Shown here one piece after another: positions 63,210-64,000 of a DNA stretch of 64,000 bases; position 1 is the first letter of the stretch; the number at the start of each line of letters is the position of its first letter. Source of the DNA: Polynucleobacter sp. MWH-Berg-3C6 (GTDB taxonomy: Bacteria > Pseudomonadota > Gammaproteobacteria > Burkholderiales > Burkholderiaceae). The stretch spans positions 62,001-126,000 of the forward strand of contig NZ_JACVPN010000003.1 of assembly GCF_018881855.1 (NCBI RefSeq). Direction: 5' to 3'. Under the pieces are notes generated by a model. That model made no database searches. It was not told the DNA's origin and saw nothing but the letters and a program-made list of their open reading frames with translations. A program made the translations under genes and the position numbers.

Positions 63210-63851
63210 CTATTGAGCTCTCCGCGGTGCTCGCTCAATACGTCCTTTAACTTGCCCCAAGAGCATCATGCTTTGCTCAATATTATTAAATTTCCCGCCT
63301 TCGTTGGAGTGCATGGTTGACATGCCCTGCTCAAGCGTAATGGGTCTATTGGTTTCAATAATGTCGTCATTGATCAGCACCTTGAAGTAGGTAGAAGATG
63401 CAAGCATTCTCAGGGTGGCAGCTTGGGTAGCAGTTGCTGCTTGTGCCGGCCTAAAGATGGATGCGTTATCAATCAGATCCAAAATTGTGAGATCACCATC
63501 AAGATGCCCGGTGTCAGATTTGACAGTTACTGGAGGTTTATCTAGCTGGAAGAGTCGCATTCTTGGCGCCAAAATATCAATAGAGGCGTCATCATCATAG
63601 TGAATGACTTTATTGCCGAGAATTCGATATTTGGTAAGACCAAGTTCATTGAGTGCTGAAAGGGCTCCATTGGTGATTGTGTAATCAGGCTCATGAAGTC
63701 TCACACGCTCAATGGTAGATTTTTCGGGAGGCGTATTTTTTTGCACAAGCCAAAAAGTCACTAGCGTTAAAACCCCCATCAAAATAAGTGGCATAAGGCG
63801 TAACAGCATGCGCCCAATGCCAAGTTTGATTTTTCGAGGGTTTACTTGCAT
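63210..63851 (-). CDS. lptC: LPS export system protein LptC
   Basis: A 213-residue single-pass protein that receives LPS from LptBFG. The transmembrane helix is about 15-38 (LMPLILMGVLTLVTFWLVQ), followed by the periplasmic jellyroll (about 50-190, DYTITNGALSALNELGLTKY and LDGDLTILDL). The C-terminal part ERAPRRAQ is not conserved. It starts 3 bp after the kdsC stop and continues into lptA, the standard order kdsC-lptC-lptA-lptB. Confidence 0.93.
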   Translation of the reverse strand: MQVNPRKIKLGIGRMLLRLMPLILMGVLTLVTFWLVQKNTPPEKSTIERVRLHEPDYTITNGALSALNELGLTKYRILGNKVIHYDDDASIDILAPRMRLFQLDKPPVTVKSDTGHLDGDLTILDLIDNASIFRPAQAATATQAATLRMLASSTYFKVLINDDIIETNRPITLEQGMSTMHSNEGGKFNNIEQSMMLLGQVKGRIERAPRRAQ

Positions 63852-63854
63852 TGC

Positions 63855-64000
63855 TTATTTGCGCGCTTGATTCAGCAGTTCTTCATAGCGGTTTTGCGCC
63901 TTCAGAATGAGATCACATACCTCTCTTACAGCGCTATTTCCACCAGCATTGCTGGTTACAAAATGGGCAAAATCTTTCACTGCTTCATGGCCTTGTGCAG
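63855..64000 (-). CDS. kdsC: KDO 8-phosphate phosphatase (C-terminal end only)
   Basis: Only the last 47 codons are in the window; the gene continues past base 64000. The visible C-terminus AQGHEAVKDFAHFVTSNAGG and then NSAVREVCDLILKAQNRYEE matches KdsC, the HAD-family phosphatase that makes KDO for LPS, and the AVREVCDLIL segment is diagnostic. It is placed directly before lptC, as expected. Confidence 0.9.
   Translation of the reverse strand, partial: AQGHEAVKDFAHFVTSNAGGNSAVREVCDLILKAQNRYEELLNQARK

Overview
The window is a stretch of core chromosome from a betaproteobacterium. The best fit is the freshwater genus Polynucleobacter (Burkholderiaceae). The base composition is moderate (about 45% GC by eye), genes are packed with 4-bp overlaps, and the order of several blocks is typical of that group: the two-gene metH, torF-glnK-amtB, the coxBA-ctaG-coxC-ctaA-ctaB block, ispE-tRNA-Gln-prs-rplY-pth, and kdsC-lptCAB-hpf-ptsN-hprK-rapZ. 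No gap between genes exceeds 300 bases; the longest (21768-22029) is a regulatory region. I see no phage, insertion sequence, CRISPR array, toxin-antitoxin pair or island.

Layout. 1-9.8 kb: end of acuI, a small DUF1289 gene, a metallo-hydrolase, a PhaM-like granule protein, split metH, argS, a SPOR protein and dsbA. 9.8-14.6 kb: a minus-strand lipid/oxidative-stress operon (glutathione peroxidase, FAD oxidoreductase, DUF1365, cyclopropane-fatty-acid-synthase-like enzyme, SDR). 14.7-21.8 kb: rfaE2, coaX-birA, vanZ, ferredoxin, hydrolase, the lipoate genes lipB-lipA, a lipoprotein and ubiK. 21.8-24.8 kb: nitrogen block torF-glnK-amtB behind two NtrC-like dyads. 24.8-30.3 kb: gshA-gshB, then an EIIA/HPr/EI set without a sugar permease, and moeB. 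30.3-36.8 kb: ctpA, gpmA, rhodanese, grxC, secB, gpsA, trmL, comF and a divergent methyltransferase. 37-46 kb: complete aa3-type cytochrome c oxidase operon with heme A synthesis and copper assembly genes. 46-53 kb: rpoH under a perfect CIRCE operator, ftsY, paired M16 peptidases, rsmD, coaD, ferredoxin and pth. 52.7-59 kb: rplY, prs, tRNA-Gln, ispE, a TPR-LolB fusion, mutM and mutY. 59-64 kb: rapZ, hprK, ptsN, hpf, lptB, lptA, lptC and the end of kdsC, with rpoN missing from its usual place.

The most interesting signal is not a gene. About a dozen transcription-unit starts have a TANNNT hexamer exactly six bases before the ATG and no Shine-Dalgarno sequence. That is the geometry expected for leaderless mRNAs. 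It corrects two starts (57050 and 32499), and at gpmA/rhodanese two divergent -10 boxes share bases. Other points of interest are the CIRCE operator over the rpoH -35 box, NtrC-type sites beside an rpoN-less locus, a terminator-like hairpin inside a 43-codon cox assembly gene, a probable AUA start for rsmD, and a LolB domain with no cysteine for lipid anchoring.
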